In this document: piece by piece, positions 45,675 through 60,204 of the stretch
How the letters are laid out: every line of letters begins with the position of its first letter
Numbering within the stretch: position 1 is the stretch's first letter
NCBI GenBank assembly: GCA_914767715.1
Contig: OU612074.1
Coordinates: 12,324,062 to 12,388,061, forward strand
Direction: 5' to 3'
DNA: 64,000 bases
Source of the DNA: Membranipora membranacea
Lineage: Eukaryota > Bryozoa > Gymnolaemata > Cheilostomatida > Membraniporidae
Made by a program: the position numbers and the translations under genes
Notes under the pieces: generated by a model
Seen by the model: only the letters and a program-made list of their open reading frames with translations
Told to the model about the DNA's origin: nothing
Database searches by the model: none

Positions 45675-48600
45675 AGCATTGGAAAGCCGAAAAATAACAT
45701 CAAATTGAGCACTGTCGCTGAATATCAGTATGATGTCCGCAACTAATGAAACATTGAGTATGGATGCTGATGCTATTCAGAGATTTAACGATATTGCATT
45801 CTGTATACAGTTTGGGATAGTAATTGTAGGATGTGCCACTACTCCACTAATTCCTCTGTTTCTCTGGAAAGTTAATATCGGAAGTAAGTTAATTAACCTA
45901 GAGAGAAATTTGAAGAATGGAATTTCCATGTTTGCTGCGGTAAAAACTAACTCGCCATTCACACACATTCAATGAAGACCCCTCCAAGATGTAGGAGGTG
46001 TTTCAGTTAGCTAGGGCGTCGATCTTTGGTATTGGTGTTATGGGGTTCAATCCAACTTCAGTCTACATGACTCCTTGGGACTTGTTGACCCCCAGTTGTG
46101 CTCCAACCTACCTGCAGAAAGTACTTTGGGAACATTTGCCTCACTCCTAAGCCAACTGATATCTCACCGCCAGTGTTTTGGGAAGTGGCTTGGGATAAGA
46201 CCTCCTGATTTAAATGAACTATTTTATCGAACATGTTATCGATGAACCATAACTCATTTCTCTTGTATATTCAGACATGTTCCAATAAAGCATGAGATAA
46301 CATGGTGTCTAGGGAGCATGATACTCCAATTCAATTATCGATGGTGTTTTAGGAGAAGGAGGTGGCTCAGTTGGTTAAAGCACCGGACTTCAGCATGCAA
46401 GTGTTGAAGGTCGTGGGTTCGAGTCCAACTGAAGTCCACTGACTACTGGGGATTTTTGGTCCCCCAGGTGTGCTCCGACCTGCCTAGAAATTGAGAGCAA
46501 ATTGGCGCAGATATTAGGGCCTCGCCCTTAAGGCACCCATTCCCCGGGGTGTGGTGAGTGATTGAACCTTGTGATTTTAACCAACATTTTAACCAATATA
46601 TTCTGAATTTACAGGTGAAGCCACAAAGGTACTGCTAACATTTTTGGCTGTTGCTGATATGGGCTTTCTGCTCTGTGCGATGTTCAATAGCATTGTACCT
46701 GGGAGTAAACGATTTTATATGGACGTAAGTGTCACAACTGGTAAACATTTTAACAAAGCAACAACACAACAAACTTGCATCATGCACACAAAGCTTTCTG
46801 AAGTGACATTGCTGAAACTTTGATCATGCCGACAATCTACACTACACATTACGAAACCAATTGGCTTTAAAGGAACCAAGATTTGCTCGTGACTAGGTTT
46901 AGAATGCGGTTAAAACCAGTTGTTGATAGTGAGACTGATGGAAATAATTACATGGATACCCTCATTTCTTGACCTATTGGGTGAAATTTAGATGGTGAAG
47001 AATTCCATGATTGAATGTTCAACCATTTGGTGACAGTGATCCTTTCAATTTTTAACACTTACATCACCAAGGTATTTACTTTCTCATCTACGCCATCAAA
47101 TCAGTGTAAAATTGTGACCAGTTTGAAATCTGAGTTTCCCTTTGTATAGCTACAAACCCTAACATGTGGATGACTTGAGTAGGTAAATAATTTCAATAAA
47201 GCCTTGCTATTGGATGTAATTATTCTATTTGACAATCACCTTGTAATAAATGTTAAACTATGTCATTTAGAAGAAATTAAAGGTGTTTGTATTCTCTGTT
47301 ACAGCTAGGTTATACTGATGCCACATGTAACCTGGTGTTCGATCTGAAAAAGATATTTCAAACATGCAGCTGTTGGTATGTTGTCATGGTTACAGTTGAG
47401 AGATTTGCTGTGATCCACTTTCCACTAAGGGTAAAGCATCATCTAGCCTGAAAACCTATGAGTTGTGCTAACAAAATCTTGGCTAATACTTTTTTGCGAG
47501 ATAAATTTTGTCCCCAGTCAAATTTAAAGTGCACATTAACTGACCAAAACAGCTTCCTGTATTTTCACATCCTATCTTGCCTTAACAAAGGTAAATAACC
47601 TGCCAACATTGCCTTTCCTTTCGCAGATATTGCCCATATCCCAACCATCACCATTAATCATCAAATCCCGAATCGCCACCATAACCACCACCAAAATCTA
47701 CATGCCCGGCATCACCACCATTTAAAATGCTCCACTTTCTCAATTGGACTGCCATTGATAAATAAATAATCATAAATAGCATGCGTTCTACTGAAGCTCA
47801 CAACCATCTCCTTAGTCTTCTTGGCATTAATTAAAAGATTGACAGATTTGCATTTCTCTAAAACTTCCTCAATGGCATCACAATAAAAGGATGCATCAGT
47901 TTTAAAATCTAAAAGCCCTATGATTGCCATGTCATCAGCGTATTTTAAAATCTTGATACTCTCATGCTCTGTTTGAATAAAATCGGTGTATATAGAAAAT
48001 AAAATTGGTGAAAGCACACAACCCTGAGGGCATCCAATATCAAAGTTTAAAGGGGTGGATTGAGAGTTGCCCAAGCGTACAAATTGCTGCCTATCCGTCA
48101 AAATTGAATTAATAAAAGTTAAAGGATATGTTGGAACTCCCACCTTGTCAAGCAACCACAACCACTAGCACTTGCATCTTTACCAGCACAACCTCCACTG
48201 CTGCCGCCAAGTCAACCACCATGGCCAGCACAACCACTAGCACTTTCACCACTTCAACATCACCCATGGGAATCCAAGAATAAGCATACTCACCACAACC
48301 ACTACATCATCATTACTACTTTTTAGACATTGAACCTATTCACTTGGAGGAGGGCTGTCACTGTCAGTTCAGCCTTGCCGATAATAGTAGCAGTGATATT
48401 CTCTTGGGCTGCGGCAATGAAAGTAACTGAAGAAACAAAGGAGAAGCTGATCGTATGCGACAATAAAGCACCATTATCATTATATGAAGCATTTTATTCC
48501 ACAAATGCTGGTCTGACATTCATCTCAACAGTCTCTATAACTCTTATCCTGAACACTGCTATCATAATACGACTCAAGCGGTCTGCTTACTCAGGACTAA

Positions 48601-49700
48601 CTACAAACAGGTTTAACAAACGGATATCCGTAACAGAAAATAGAAACGTAACATTAAGCACCAGCTCTGGTGGAGGTGCTTATGAAGACCCTGAGGATCT
48701 TGATGCAAGTCGTCCGACGGCCTCTTCACACATGATTAGGCAACCTTCAACAATACGAAGAGAAGACTGTATCAGGTAAATAACTACATATTTGTACTTT
48801 GAGGTGACAGGATGATGTACTGAATGATGTTGGAATCTGTATATGGAAAACGGAGTTACGCTCCTACTTAGTAAGGAATAAATGTTTGCTTCATGGAGTC
48901 ATAACTGTTTGAATTGACAAAGGTGCGGTGTGATATTTAAGGTGTAAGTTTAGTTGCCAGCGCCAACAGTCATTTTTCGATTTAATACTTTCATTCTAGT
49001 CTGATGCTTTCAAAAAACAAGAGTCAAAGTATCAAACATCCACTGCTTGTTTGCATAGTCTCTATAGTCATAGCCAGTAGTAAGATTCACCATAGAGATG
49101 CCTTTGCGTGTCGAGTCAAATTACCCGTACTGTAAAGGGGGGAAAAATCCCTCTCACTGACAAATTTCTTGATTATTGCTAGTTTGAGTGCTTAAACGGT
49201 GTCGGGATAGCTGGTAAAAGCATTTCATTATCAACCACATTTAGTTGGGAAAGTGACTGATAATGAATTGCTACGTCCAGCTATCCCGACAGGCGCACAA
49301 ACTAGGTCACTGCAGGCTTCCATGTAATTAATTTCAAATTCATTTCTCTGTGTAAGGTAAGGGGTCATTAATCAAGTTATCACTGTTTGGTACTTCACTA
49401 AAAATATGATGGATTTTTTCCTTCTCTTGTAGAAAGGCAAATACATTGGTACTCAGTGCATCTATTGTTTTCACTGTAACTATGCTGCCGCAAGCTGCAT
49501 GTTGCGTATACAATATTGTAAGAGCGGCGAATGGAGGCTTGAAATCTTATAACTCTACAGATCTGATATTAGGTTTTGTCGGCTCCAGTCTAGCTTATTT
49601 GAATCCAGCTGCAAATCTCTTGGTGTATGTTTTGGCATCCACAAACCTAAGACATTTCACTTGTTTCAAGCGGAGGCTCAACACTGCTGCTGATGTGTAG
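45675..49700 (+). CDS. Class A (rhodopsin-like) G protein-coupled receptor, complete
   Basis: After a 5' UTR segment starting at the acceptor at 45674, ATG at 45730 opens five coding exons: 45730-45883, 46615-46724, 47305-47430, 48327-48775 and 49433-49700. Phases match throughout, giving 368 residues. Seven hydrophobic segments are clear. TM2 carries LAVAD, TM3 ends in VERFAVIHFPLR (the E/DRY position reads ERF), TM7 has NPAANLLVY (NPxxY-like). Cys in TM3 (TCSCW) and in the second loop (IVCDNK) suit the conserved disulphide. The third intracellular loop is long (about 85 residues, Ser/Thr-rich, with acidic EDPEDLD). N-glycosylation is possible at NET. Small size and motifs suggest a peptide or amine-type receptor; the ligand is not predictable. 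Introns contain SINEs and an antisense RT fragment. Confidence 0.85.
45985..46215 (+). repeat. Diverged SINE, copy 2, in GPCR intron 1
   Basis: GGTGTTTCAGTTAGCTAGGG (box A-like) and GGGGTTCAATCC (box B-like) precede a degraded body (GTTGTGCTCCAACCTACCTGC). It is older than the neighbouring copy. Confidence 0.65.
46352..46575 (+). repeat. tRNA-derived SINE, best copy, in GPCR intron 1
   Basis: Box A GGTGGCTCAGTTGGTTAAAG and box B GGGTTCGAGTCC are both intact at tRNA spacing, followed by the shared body CTACTGGG...CCCAGGTGTGCTCCGACCTG and GGCCTCGCCCTTAAGGCACC. This is the reference copy of the family in the window. It ends 40 bp before GPCR exon 2. Confidence 0.8.
47712..48161 (-). pseudogene. 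Non-LTR reverse transcriptase fragment in GPCR intron 3
   Basis: An open 149-codon minus-strand frame carries RT motifs in order: DRQQFVRLGN, GCPQGCVLSPILFSIYTD (motif B region) and KYADDMAII with the catalytic YADD. A LLINAKKTKEMVVSF stretch and a GSPIEKVEHFKW segment follow. The type is CR1/L2/Jockey-like. Upstream finger motifs and the endonuclease are missing, so it is truncated at both ends, though the remaining frame is intact. Flanking CCACCA/CAACCA low-complexity DNA surrounds it. Confidence 0.8.
49179..49305. mobile_element. 127-bp MITE
   Basis: Inverted ends CTAGTTTG (left) and CAAACTAG (right). Internal TGTCGGGATAGCTGG pairs with its complement, and CATTATCA pairs with TGATAATG. 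It lies in GPCR intron 4. A relative is at 39974. The target duplication may be TA or CTAG. Confidence 0.65.
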
Positions 49701-50195
49701 TAATAAATCACAATACTAAGGCAGTAGCTTGCTATAACCACTAAGTTATATAGAGAAATGACAACAATCTTATAGTTATACACTAAAACAATAATTATCA
49801 GCTATAGCTTTGGCTTGAGAGTAGGGCTTGATCTGTTCAAGCCATTCATAGCATGACATGTCATTATTCTTGCCATTTTATTTGAATTGTATCACGTACG
49901 CTGTAAAAGCAAAGCGTTCACTGATATATATTTATGGATTAGGGGAGCTACATATCTAACTCTGATAAAATATGGCAATTAATGTGCGATGCTGAAATGC
50001 ATTTTTGATTTGCCAACAATTTCACTAATACCTCAGCCGATCACTGTCACTGGGACGTCAACCAAAGCATAACCTATAAGATGCCAGATTTTTTAGCTAG
50101 ATCCTCTTTCGTGATTAAATTGAAGCAATTTGGCTACAAATAGCCACACTGTGTATTTTTCCATTGATCCATGCAATCATTCTGATGTAAGTAAT
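49701..50195. other. 3' flank of the GPCR gene
   Basis: No further gene. A poly(A) signal candidate (AATAAATCACA) begins three bases after the stop, too close to be the usual site. Otherwise unremarkable. Confidence 0.4.
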
Positions 50196-50199
50196 GGTA

Positions 50200-52385
50200 T
50201 GATACAACATACAGTGGTGCGCGTACCACTGCACAACACACAGGTCTTCAGCTAGAAACCATTAGTCAAGCGCTGTTTGGAGGCCTTCTCTAGTACAACC
50301 TCCTCATGGCCGGCCCCAGCAGCATGAAGCCACCCCTGTGTGTTGATGAGCATTTCAATCAATCTCATCCATCCCTCAGTGCATTTTGTAAGTTTCGGTG
50401 GTTTGACATAATTGGTGTGTTTACGCTGTTGCGCAACCAGGGAGGCTGCCAACTCACCATTGTTTCAGTGCAACAACGTTCGCCCCATCACTCTAAGCCA
50501 AACCAGTGCAGGGAGGTTTGCTTTCCATCAACTCATCGGCGCAACATCGGTAATCGTCAAGGCACCCGCCCCTCGTGCCATAGTTCACTACTCAAATTCA
50601 CCACATTGAGCATAGTACAACTCATACACAAGTCAGAGAGATGAGTTGTTTGCGCTACAGCCAGTGGGCCGACTGTGATCTCCTGTCTCGCTCTGCCTGC
50701 CTTTTATGCGATGGCCAAGCTTTTAATCTTTTGTTTGTAATGCCTTAGATCTAACTCAGACTCACTTTGATTTTTCAACCTGCAGAGATTAAACTACTTT
50801 AATTTGAGTATTAAAGGCATGATCCCGCTTAGCCTAGCCTAGCCTAGCCAGCTTCTACCCCCAGCAGTTTGCTAATCATCACTTAATCCCCTCAATCTAA
50901 TCCTTACAAGGATTAGAAACAAAGGAATTAAATGCTGGCCAACTCCACAAAACAAAGTGAGTGTGTTAAACCCAAGCTTACAAGCAATAGGATTACTTAG
51001 CCTTTGTCTTCACAGTGCTGTTGCCAAATCCATGCAGATGCGCTTTCTGCCTCATGTACAATGCTTTTTGTGGCTTGTTTGAGTTCTCTGCCTGTCAGCC
51101 CAACTCTAGTCATGATCTGATCTGAGCTGATCTAGCCATGAATCCACGGCAGCCAACTTCCACTGCGAATGGTTCGCAACTCCAACCTTTGTCTTGGCAT
51201 TGTGTCACCAGATCTTCGTATCTTGTCAGTTTTCTCTCATGCGCTTTTGAGAGGTTTTCTTCCCAAGGCACCGTCAATTCCATCAGTATTAGTGCTTTTT
51301 TTTGTCAGACCAGATAATTAAGTCTGGTCTTTGGTTCGTGATCACAATATGCTGTGGCATGCTGAGCTGCTCTGTGAGGTCGCATCTCACCTGCCATTCT
51401 CCGCTGTTCATCAATCCATTTTTGCGCAAAATCTTTTCACATGCTTCACCACCAGCATTAGCATATCCACACTTCTCCGTGACATATTTACACAACACTT
51501 TCAGGACTTGATTATGCCTATACGTCTATCTTCCCAGGCTCTGCGGGCAATTCGACAGAATATGTCAAAGTGTGCCCTTGGCCGAGCACTCGGCGCATTT
51601 CGAGTCCTCAGTCAAATTCCAGCGTTCCAGGTTCGCCGGGGTTGGTAGTTGATCATAAGCTGCACCAACCAGAAAGCTGATCCTTTGTGGCTCCATCGAC
51701 CACATTTCTGTCCATTTGAGCTGACGCTGCTCAACAGACTCCCAACAAGTCCACCTGCCTTGAAGGGCTTGGCCTACAGCTTGTGTCTGGCGGCGCTCCT
51801 CTTCCATCTTGCGCACCTCATCAACTACCATCTCCGTCTAACCTTTGGGCTTTCCTTTGAGAACCACCGGTTTGCTTCCCAGCTGATGCCATCACATGCA
51901 TCACATTCCCTTATCACCTGGTCTGGTGACTCGTTCAACATCATATCCAGTCTAGCTTTTGATGTTTTGTACTTTTCAACAAGCGATTTCATAGGTAGTG
52001 AAAGAGTTAACGAGCTGGCATACAGTGCATTAGTGTTGAAGCTCCTTGGAACTCCGAGCCACTTACACATGTGCTTGTTAATCATTTGCTCCATTCTTTC
52101 AACTGGTGTGAGCGGAATTTCATAAAGGCCACAGAATTCGAGGCATTAGTGCAAAGTTGAGAATCAAAGCTTTGTATTTACCAGACAGACCACATTTTTC
52201 AATCGCGTCCAGCCCTGTAATGAGTTGTTTTTTCACCTCGTTTCCGCGAAACCTGTCTGTGATCGGTAAACTATACCATCTTCCTAAGCTCTTCACAGGC
52301 TGCTCTGCAAGCGTAGGGATACGCTATGTTCCTATGAAGTAGGTATTTGGTACAGGTTTGCCTTAACACAAAGACAGGGATCGGC
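50200..52385 (-). pseudogene. 3' half of a non-LTR retrotransposon with restriction-like endonuclease
   Basis: Reading the minus strand through several frameshifts: GRWYSLPITDRFRGNEV (about 52290), LITGLDAIEKCGLSGKYKAL, KWLGVPRSFNTNALYASSL, LPMKSLVEKYKTSKARL, then a long Trp/Glu-rich segment, LPTPANLERWNLTED, and CAECSAKGTL.HILSNC, which is the C-x2-C-x7-H-x4-C finger of RLE elements. The RPDLIIWSD motif and an ELTV/WEENL-like segment follow, the PD...E core of the endonuclease. This combination marks the RLE class (R2/R4/NeSL/CRE/Hero-like), not APE LINEs. The RT core is missing. The 3' tail (50200-50640) is shared with 9618-10025. Confidence 0.7.
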
Positions 52386-53480
52386 TCTTGCTAGGTTTGA
52401 ATCGTATCGCACATCTCTCTATCAACTCTATCGATTGAAGCTACAGTATTATAATTGTAAATTGTGGTTAAACAACTGTCATAGTGTCCCATTCATAGAC
52501 TGATGCATTTATATATTTTGAGCTCATTTGTCACATGTTTATCAGTACAGTGTTATTTCAGGAGATCGCCAAAAAATATTTGGTGTGTCTGTGGATTTTC
52601 TTTCACCTTGACATTGATTGATTCAGCATTATGATTTATTGGTATCATCTTAACCATTTATTTTGTCTTGTCATTGACCACATCCCACAATCAACACATT
52701 TGTCAATCATGCCAGTAAGTGACATTGATTACATCAATTTATTTATCATCAATATCATAATAATAGTTGCTTGATGTAGAAATAATTTAAGACTTTGTCC
52801 TGTCATCTATCCATAAGGAAATAAAGCAACAGGAAGTACAAAATTACAATAAAATTATTTGTTATGGTATGATCGATCAAACCCGCAACAATCTCATCTT
52901 TTGGACAATGTCATATATCAGACCTTCAAATAAAGCCTGCTACATGGAAATATTGATGAAGGATATTTGCAGCTGCTACCTGTAGCTGTGGCTGTGAATG
53001 TATGCAGGCGGGCAATTGTGATGGTCGGCTATTACATAGTCGCCCAGTGGTAACAGTGCATAATGAGTTGGCTTTTCACAGCAGGGGGGTCTAGTGCTCT
53101 GTGGGTAATGCAGACTGGCAGTGCGGGTTTGGACTCTGAGTTGTCACCTATATTATTATATCAGTCTCAGACAACCATCTGTTTTAATATTATCCCAAGG
53201 AATCAGAAATGGAGCACTGAGGTGACCGTGGTTTTCATCATTATCTCTTTTTTGGATACAAAATATTTGCACCTTACATTTCATGAGCAATTATGAATGC
53301 TTGTTTGTTTCTATAATTAATTCCTGAACTTGACGTGATTATTTACGTCTGTTTATTTGTTCCCAGTTTCACTGAAAGAAATAGATGTCTACATCTTCAA
53401 TCCCGTTGTCTCAACCTAATCTGCAACTTAAAACATCAGTAAAACTAAGGAAAAGATAATTATAGATCAGTCAAACCAAC
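52386..53480. other. Intergenic, no gene recognised
   Basis: AT-rich. Contains possible repeat-derived sequence near 53040-53100 but no recognisable gene or element end. Confidence 0.4.
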
Positions 53481-53488
53481 CACATAAA

Positions 53489-53702
53489 ATCCGCCCGCAC
53501 TCGTAAATAGTGGTCGCAACGTCACTCGCGACCACACCCACAATTAAAGTGAAACTCAATTCATCACTGATGGATAAACTGCCAGTACCAATCATATAAC
53601 CACAGACCTGCTGGAGAATCAATTATCTCACTACAGCAGCTCCCATCAACCGCCCCGCACTCGTAAATAGTGGTCGCAACGACACCCGCGACCACACCCA
53701 CT
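53489..53702. repeat. Two copies of a 50-bp unit with a perfect 8-bp hairpin
   Basis: CGCACTCGTAAATAGTGG and then GTGGTCGC...GCGACCAC occur at about 53494-53541 and 53655-53702, nearly identical. GTGGTCGC and GCGACCAC form a stem with a 10-nt loop. The copies lie 161 bp apart in otherwise unrelated AT-rich DNA. Confidence 0.75.
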
Positions 53703-54335
53703 TGGGTTCAAGCAATTATGCTCCCCTTTGTAGATCTTTACTTCAATAGTATTCGGTAGTTTTTGCATGAAAGGTACACAGTACAGTGTGAGGTAAAATG
53801 ACTTATGGTTATGATACCGACGTTGTTCGATTTTGACATATCATATACCGTTGGAAACCTGCCGAGCTACTGAAAATGAATACCTGAACAAAAACTTGAT
53901 TCGATGACGTTGTGTCATTTTAGGGAGGAAATGAGGCAGAAAACGATGTTTTTGTCAAGGCAGATGGAGGATTCAAATTAATTGCAAGAAATTTAAAAAA
54001 CAGCTGGAATGTATGCTTAGAGATTGTGTTCATCGTAAAATTTGATTTTCGTTGATACATGACTAGTCTAAAAAGACTTTTTACATCACGCCATACAATG
54101 CATTTCTTTTGAGAAGCTGTGAAAATATGTGAAACTTCAATCATTAATTCAGAACAGATTATAGGCTCTAAACAAAATTAATTATTATTTTCTCTTAGAA
54201 TACTCTTCAAATGTCATACACATTGACTTTCAACAGACTAGCTTGCATATTGCAATGACAGTAGACTCTCGAAAACATATTTATATTACTAATATTTTCG
54301 CCACCTTTGCATAGCGTCAAACATACTGTCCAAAT

Positions 54336-54660
54336 GACCATTATTGTGGCCAAACAATTTTTTTTTTAAGTTCTCACATACGAAGCCACTTTCACTAACC
54401 ATGGTGCAAACAGGAAATGCCAACAGAATTTTTCACTGCATGTTCATTTTTCTTGAATTTTACCTCAAAAGAATGCCAAAAAACACCTATTTTTTGGGAC
54501 TTATGAGGTGATTTGGGCATTCTTTTGCGTCAAATTCAAGAAAAATGAAGATGAAGTGAAAAATTCTGTTGGCATTTCCTGTACGCACCATGGTTCATGA
54601 AAGCGGCATCGTATGTGAGAACTTTCAAAAAAAATTTGTTCGGCCACAATAATGGTAGAC
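54336..54660. mobile_element. ~320-bp foldback MITE
   Basis: CCATTATTGTGGCC at the left pairs with GGCCACAATAATGG at the right. Arms of about 150 bp also pair AAATGCCAACAGAATTTTTC with its complement and AAGAATGCC with GGCATTCTT. The central region is T-rich. No target duplication is certain. The overlapping minus-strand frame (54501-54767) is not a gene. Confidence 0.75.
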
Positions 54661-56013
54661 CGGAATATAGAATTCTGACAACTTGGCCCTGTCCAAACTT
54701 GGTCCTGGATAATAAACAAGTCAGTGGTTTCTGAAAGTAACATGTCGTAAATAATCATCATAGACATATGCTAACAAGCCTCAGTGGCCCTGGTTAACAG
54801 CAGTTGAACTTAACTGATATTATGAGCGGTATGCATCAGATGGCTTGTGAAGCTGTCACCTTTTTTTTAATTAAGTAAAATAGTAATGTACAATAATATT
54901 CAAATCAATTTGTTTGAATTGTTACGAACAAGTTGCTGCAAAGAATTATTCAGTTATTATGTCCAAAGGCATCACATCGTTACAATGTTAGTTGTGCATT
55001 TTTAATTACTTATACGGTTTTAGATTTAATGTGTTTCCTCCTCATTTGATTTTCGTTTTTAAAGAACGAAACATAAGCCCATATAATACCCTTAAACACC
55101 ATATTTAAAAAAAAACTGAAAGCAGTTGTATTTAAATGGCCACGGGTAACAGCTTTTTAAATTTGATCTTATTATGACTTGTTATAAATGCAAAAAAAAT
55201 TTTGAGGATCAAATTCAGTATGCATGAACAAAAATCACAGATGGTAAGATGTAGTGCTTCTGCAATATCCCAATTCCAAGGAAGGTTGAGACTCAGACAC
55301 TCAGCACTCGACCAATTTTTATGATTGCAGATGAAATTCCAACTATATCATTCATCGTAATTCTTACTTTGTAGATCAAGGGAAAACAACTTTAGATGTA
55401 TCATATATCTCTGCGAACTATTCATGTTATCAAAATCATTCAGCTTTTTAACTCAGGTGGTCATAACTGGACCTTTCTGCATTCTTTGTTGGGTACTAAT
55501 TGGTTTTACCCGCGTTCAGCAAAAAAGGAAGTTCAGTGGTGCATACCCGAACCCATACCCGACCCATTTCAAATTTTTTTAGAAATATATTATGTCCTGC
55601 CTGCCAGAGACATTGGCTGCAAGGGATGTTGCTACATCTGTTCAATTCTTATACTCTTAATAAAGTCAATGATGCGTGTGTTAGCTACACTCAATCGGAT
55701 TTTGCTGTGTCACTGGTTTACGCAATAATTGAGAAGGAAGTAATTTGAACTGTATTGTCCATTCTATAGTATATAATTACTATAAAGGGCCTAATAGCAA
55801 AGTGGTCTTTTGTAAGCTACACTGTTCTCAAAACTCCAATCATGGTTCTTCAAAACAAAATGAAGTTTAAAACAATACTTCCCTTAAAATTAAGGCAGTA
55901 CGAGTATGCTTTCACAAGCACCGGTTTGAAGAAGTTTGCAGCGAAAATCATACACAGAAGAGAGTGCAAATGAACTGCAGAGTTCTGTGAAAAGATTAGC
56001 ATGAATATCAAAT
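54661..56013. other. Intergenic / upstream of the collagen-like gene
   Basis: Frames at 55396-55748 (two overlapping) have no recognisable domain. No promoter element could be assigned. Confidence 0.4.
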
Positions 56014-58828
<2,815 letters not shown>

Positions 58829-60204
58829 AATCATGATGATTGATTATCCCATTATGTCAGAATTAGCTTGTTTAAGACTTCTATTCAATATTTGTATACG
58901 ATAAACATGTTGGAGGCTGGGGAATTGCTCAGTTCTCCCAGGGAGTGTGTACAACACCCCAGCTGCTGGTGTTAATTAGTACCCTCAAGAATGTTTGCCT
59001 CTTCTACAATTTCCGATTAGATTATAATTTATGACATAAGCATTCACTCACTGAAGCCCATAAATTTTTTTTGGCAAGACCATCAAATTTTTAAACTACT
59101 ACACTAATCGCTGTCCTTCTCTTCTGTGTTCAAATTATGACCATATAGTTTTTTTCTTCGATTTTTTTATATTTTCACCAAAGACTGTATTTTGAATGAA
59201 GTATATAAATGTTTGGCACATTTTTACCATGGCAGTGGACTAAATAACAGATAGCAAATGAGATGAATACACTATATAAATATCAACTAACTATTAATTT
59301 TTTGAAAATTTTTGGATTCAACTGTGAAAAGCTCCTAGACAGGACGTTAAAGTTTGCTTGGTTTAAAGTTAATGTATTACATCGTTGAGATTTCCAAATC
59401 AGTGGCCATTCATGCTACAACACCACCTCCCCCCCTAAAATTCCCGCCCAAATGTGATGAATTTTCCCCTCTCATCCACCCATTGGCCCCCTACCACTTC
59501 AAACCTATGTAGACAGCTTTGGTGCGTCTGCTGTAAATTTTACAAAAAAGAACAATCTGTTCCACATTAAACCTCACGTCCCAAAGCTTTACCGGAGAAT
59601 GTATTGCGGCCCGCTCATAAAAACAGCCTTTTTCAAAGAAAGATTTCCTAAAACATTATGCATATATTGAAACTATTCGCCACTTTAAGTACGGCATTTA
59701 AGAACAAAAGTCCCAAATCGAAAATGAAAATTCTTGAATTGCATGGAGAGGGAACTAGGGAGTCTAATTAATCTTTTTATCATTCTGAGACATAATACTG
59801 CCTGACAGCTCTCCCTTTTTCTGGTCTTTCAGAATGAAATTAGAAATAAAGTTTTAAGATGGTTGAGACAACCGGGATCACAAGACTGTAGGATAATAAA
59901 AAAAGTGCCAATAATATTAGATCAAAGTGATAATGAATTCGTGTTTATAGCACAAAAAAAGGAGTCCCAGGTCTCTAGGTTAACTATTTAGGAGATCTGA
60001 AGACTCAAAATAGCCATCAGACATGATTGTCGAAAAATAATAAAAAAGTTAGATAAACAATACTGTCATGTGATGTCATTTCTAAAAATGCTCAGAAAAT
60101 GGGACAAGGGAAGACAGCTCTCCAAAAATAATGTCCATAAACCGTAAACGTTGCTAAAAGGTCCAAAAAAGTGTCCTAGTATATACTCACAATTAAAGGG
60201 CAAA
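58829..60204. other. Intergenic; trace of a hAT-like MITE
   Basis: No gene. CCCCCTACCACTTCAAACCTATG...ACAGC near 59488-59530 resembles the right end of the hAT-like MITE at 14603-15022, suggesting an eroded relative. Confidence 0.4.

Noticed and set aside
46352-46450. Functional tRNA gene
   Set aside because: Box A and B are present but no cloverleaf with a proper acceptor stem forms, and the sequence continues into a shared SINE body.
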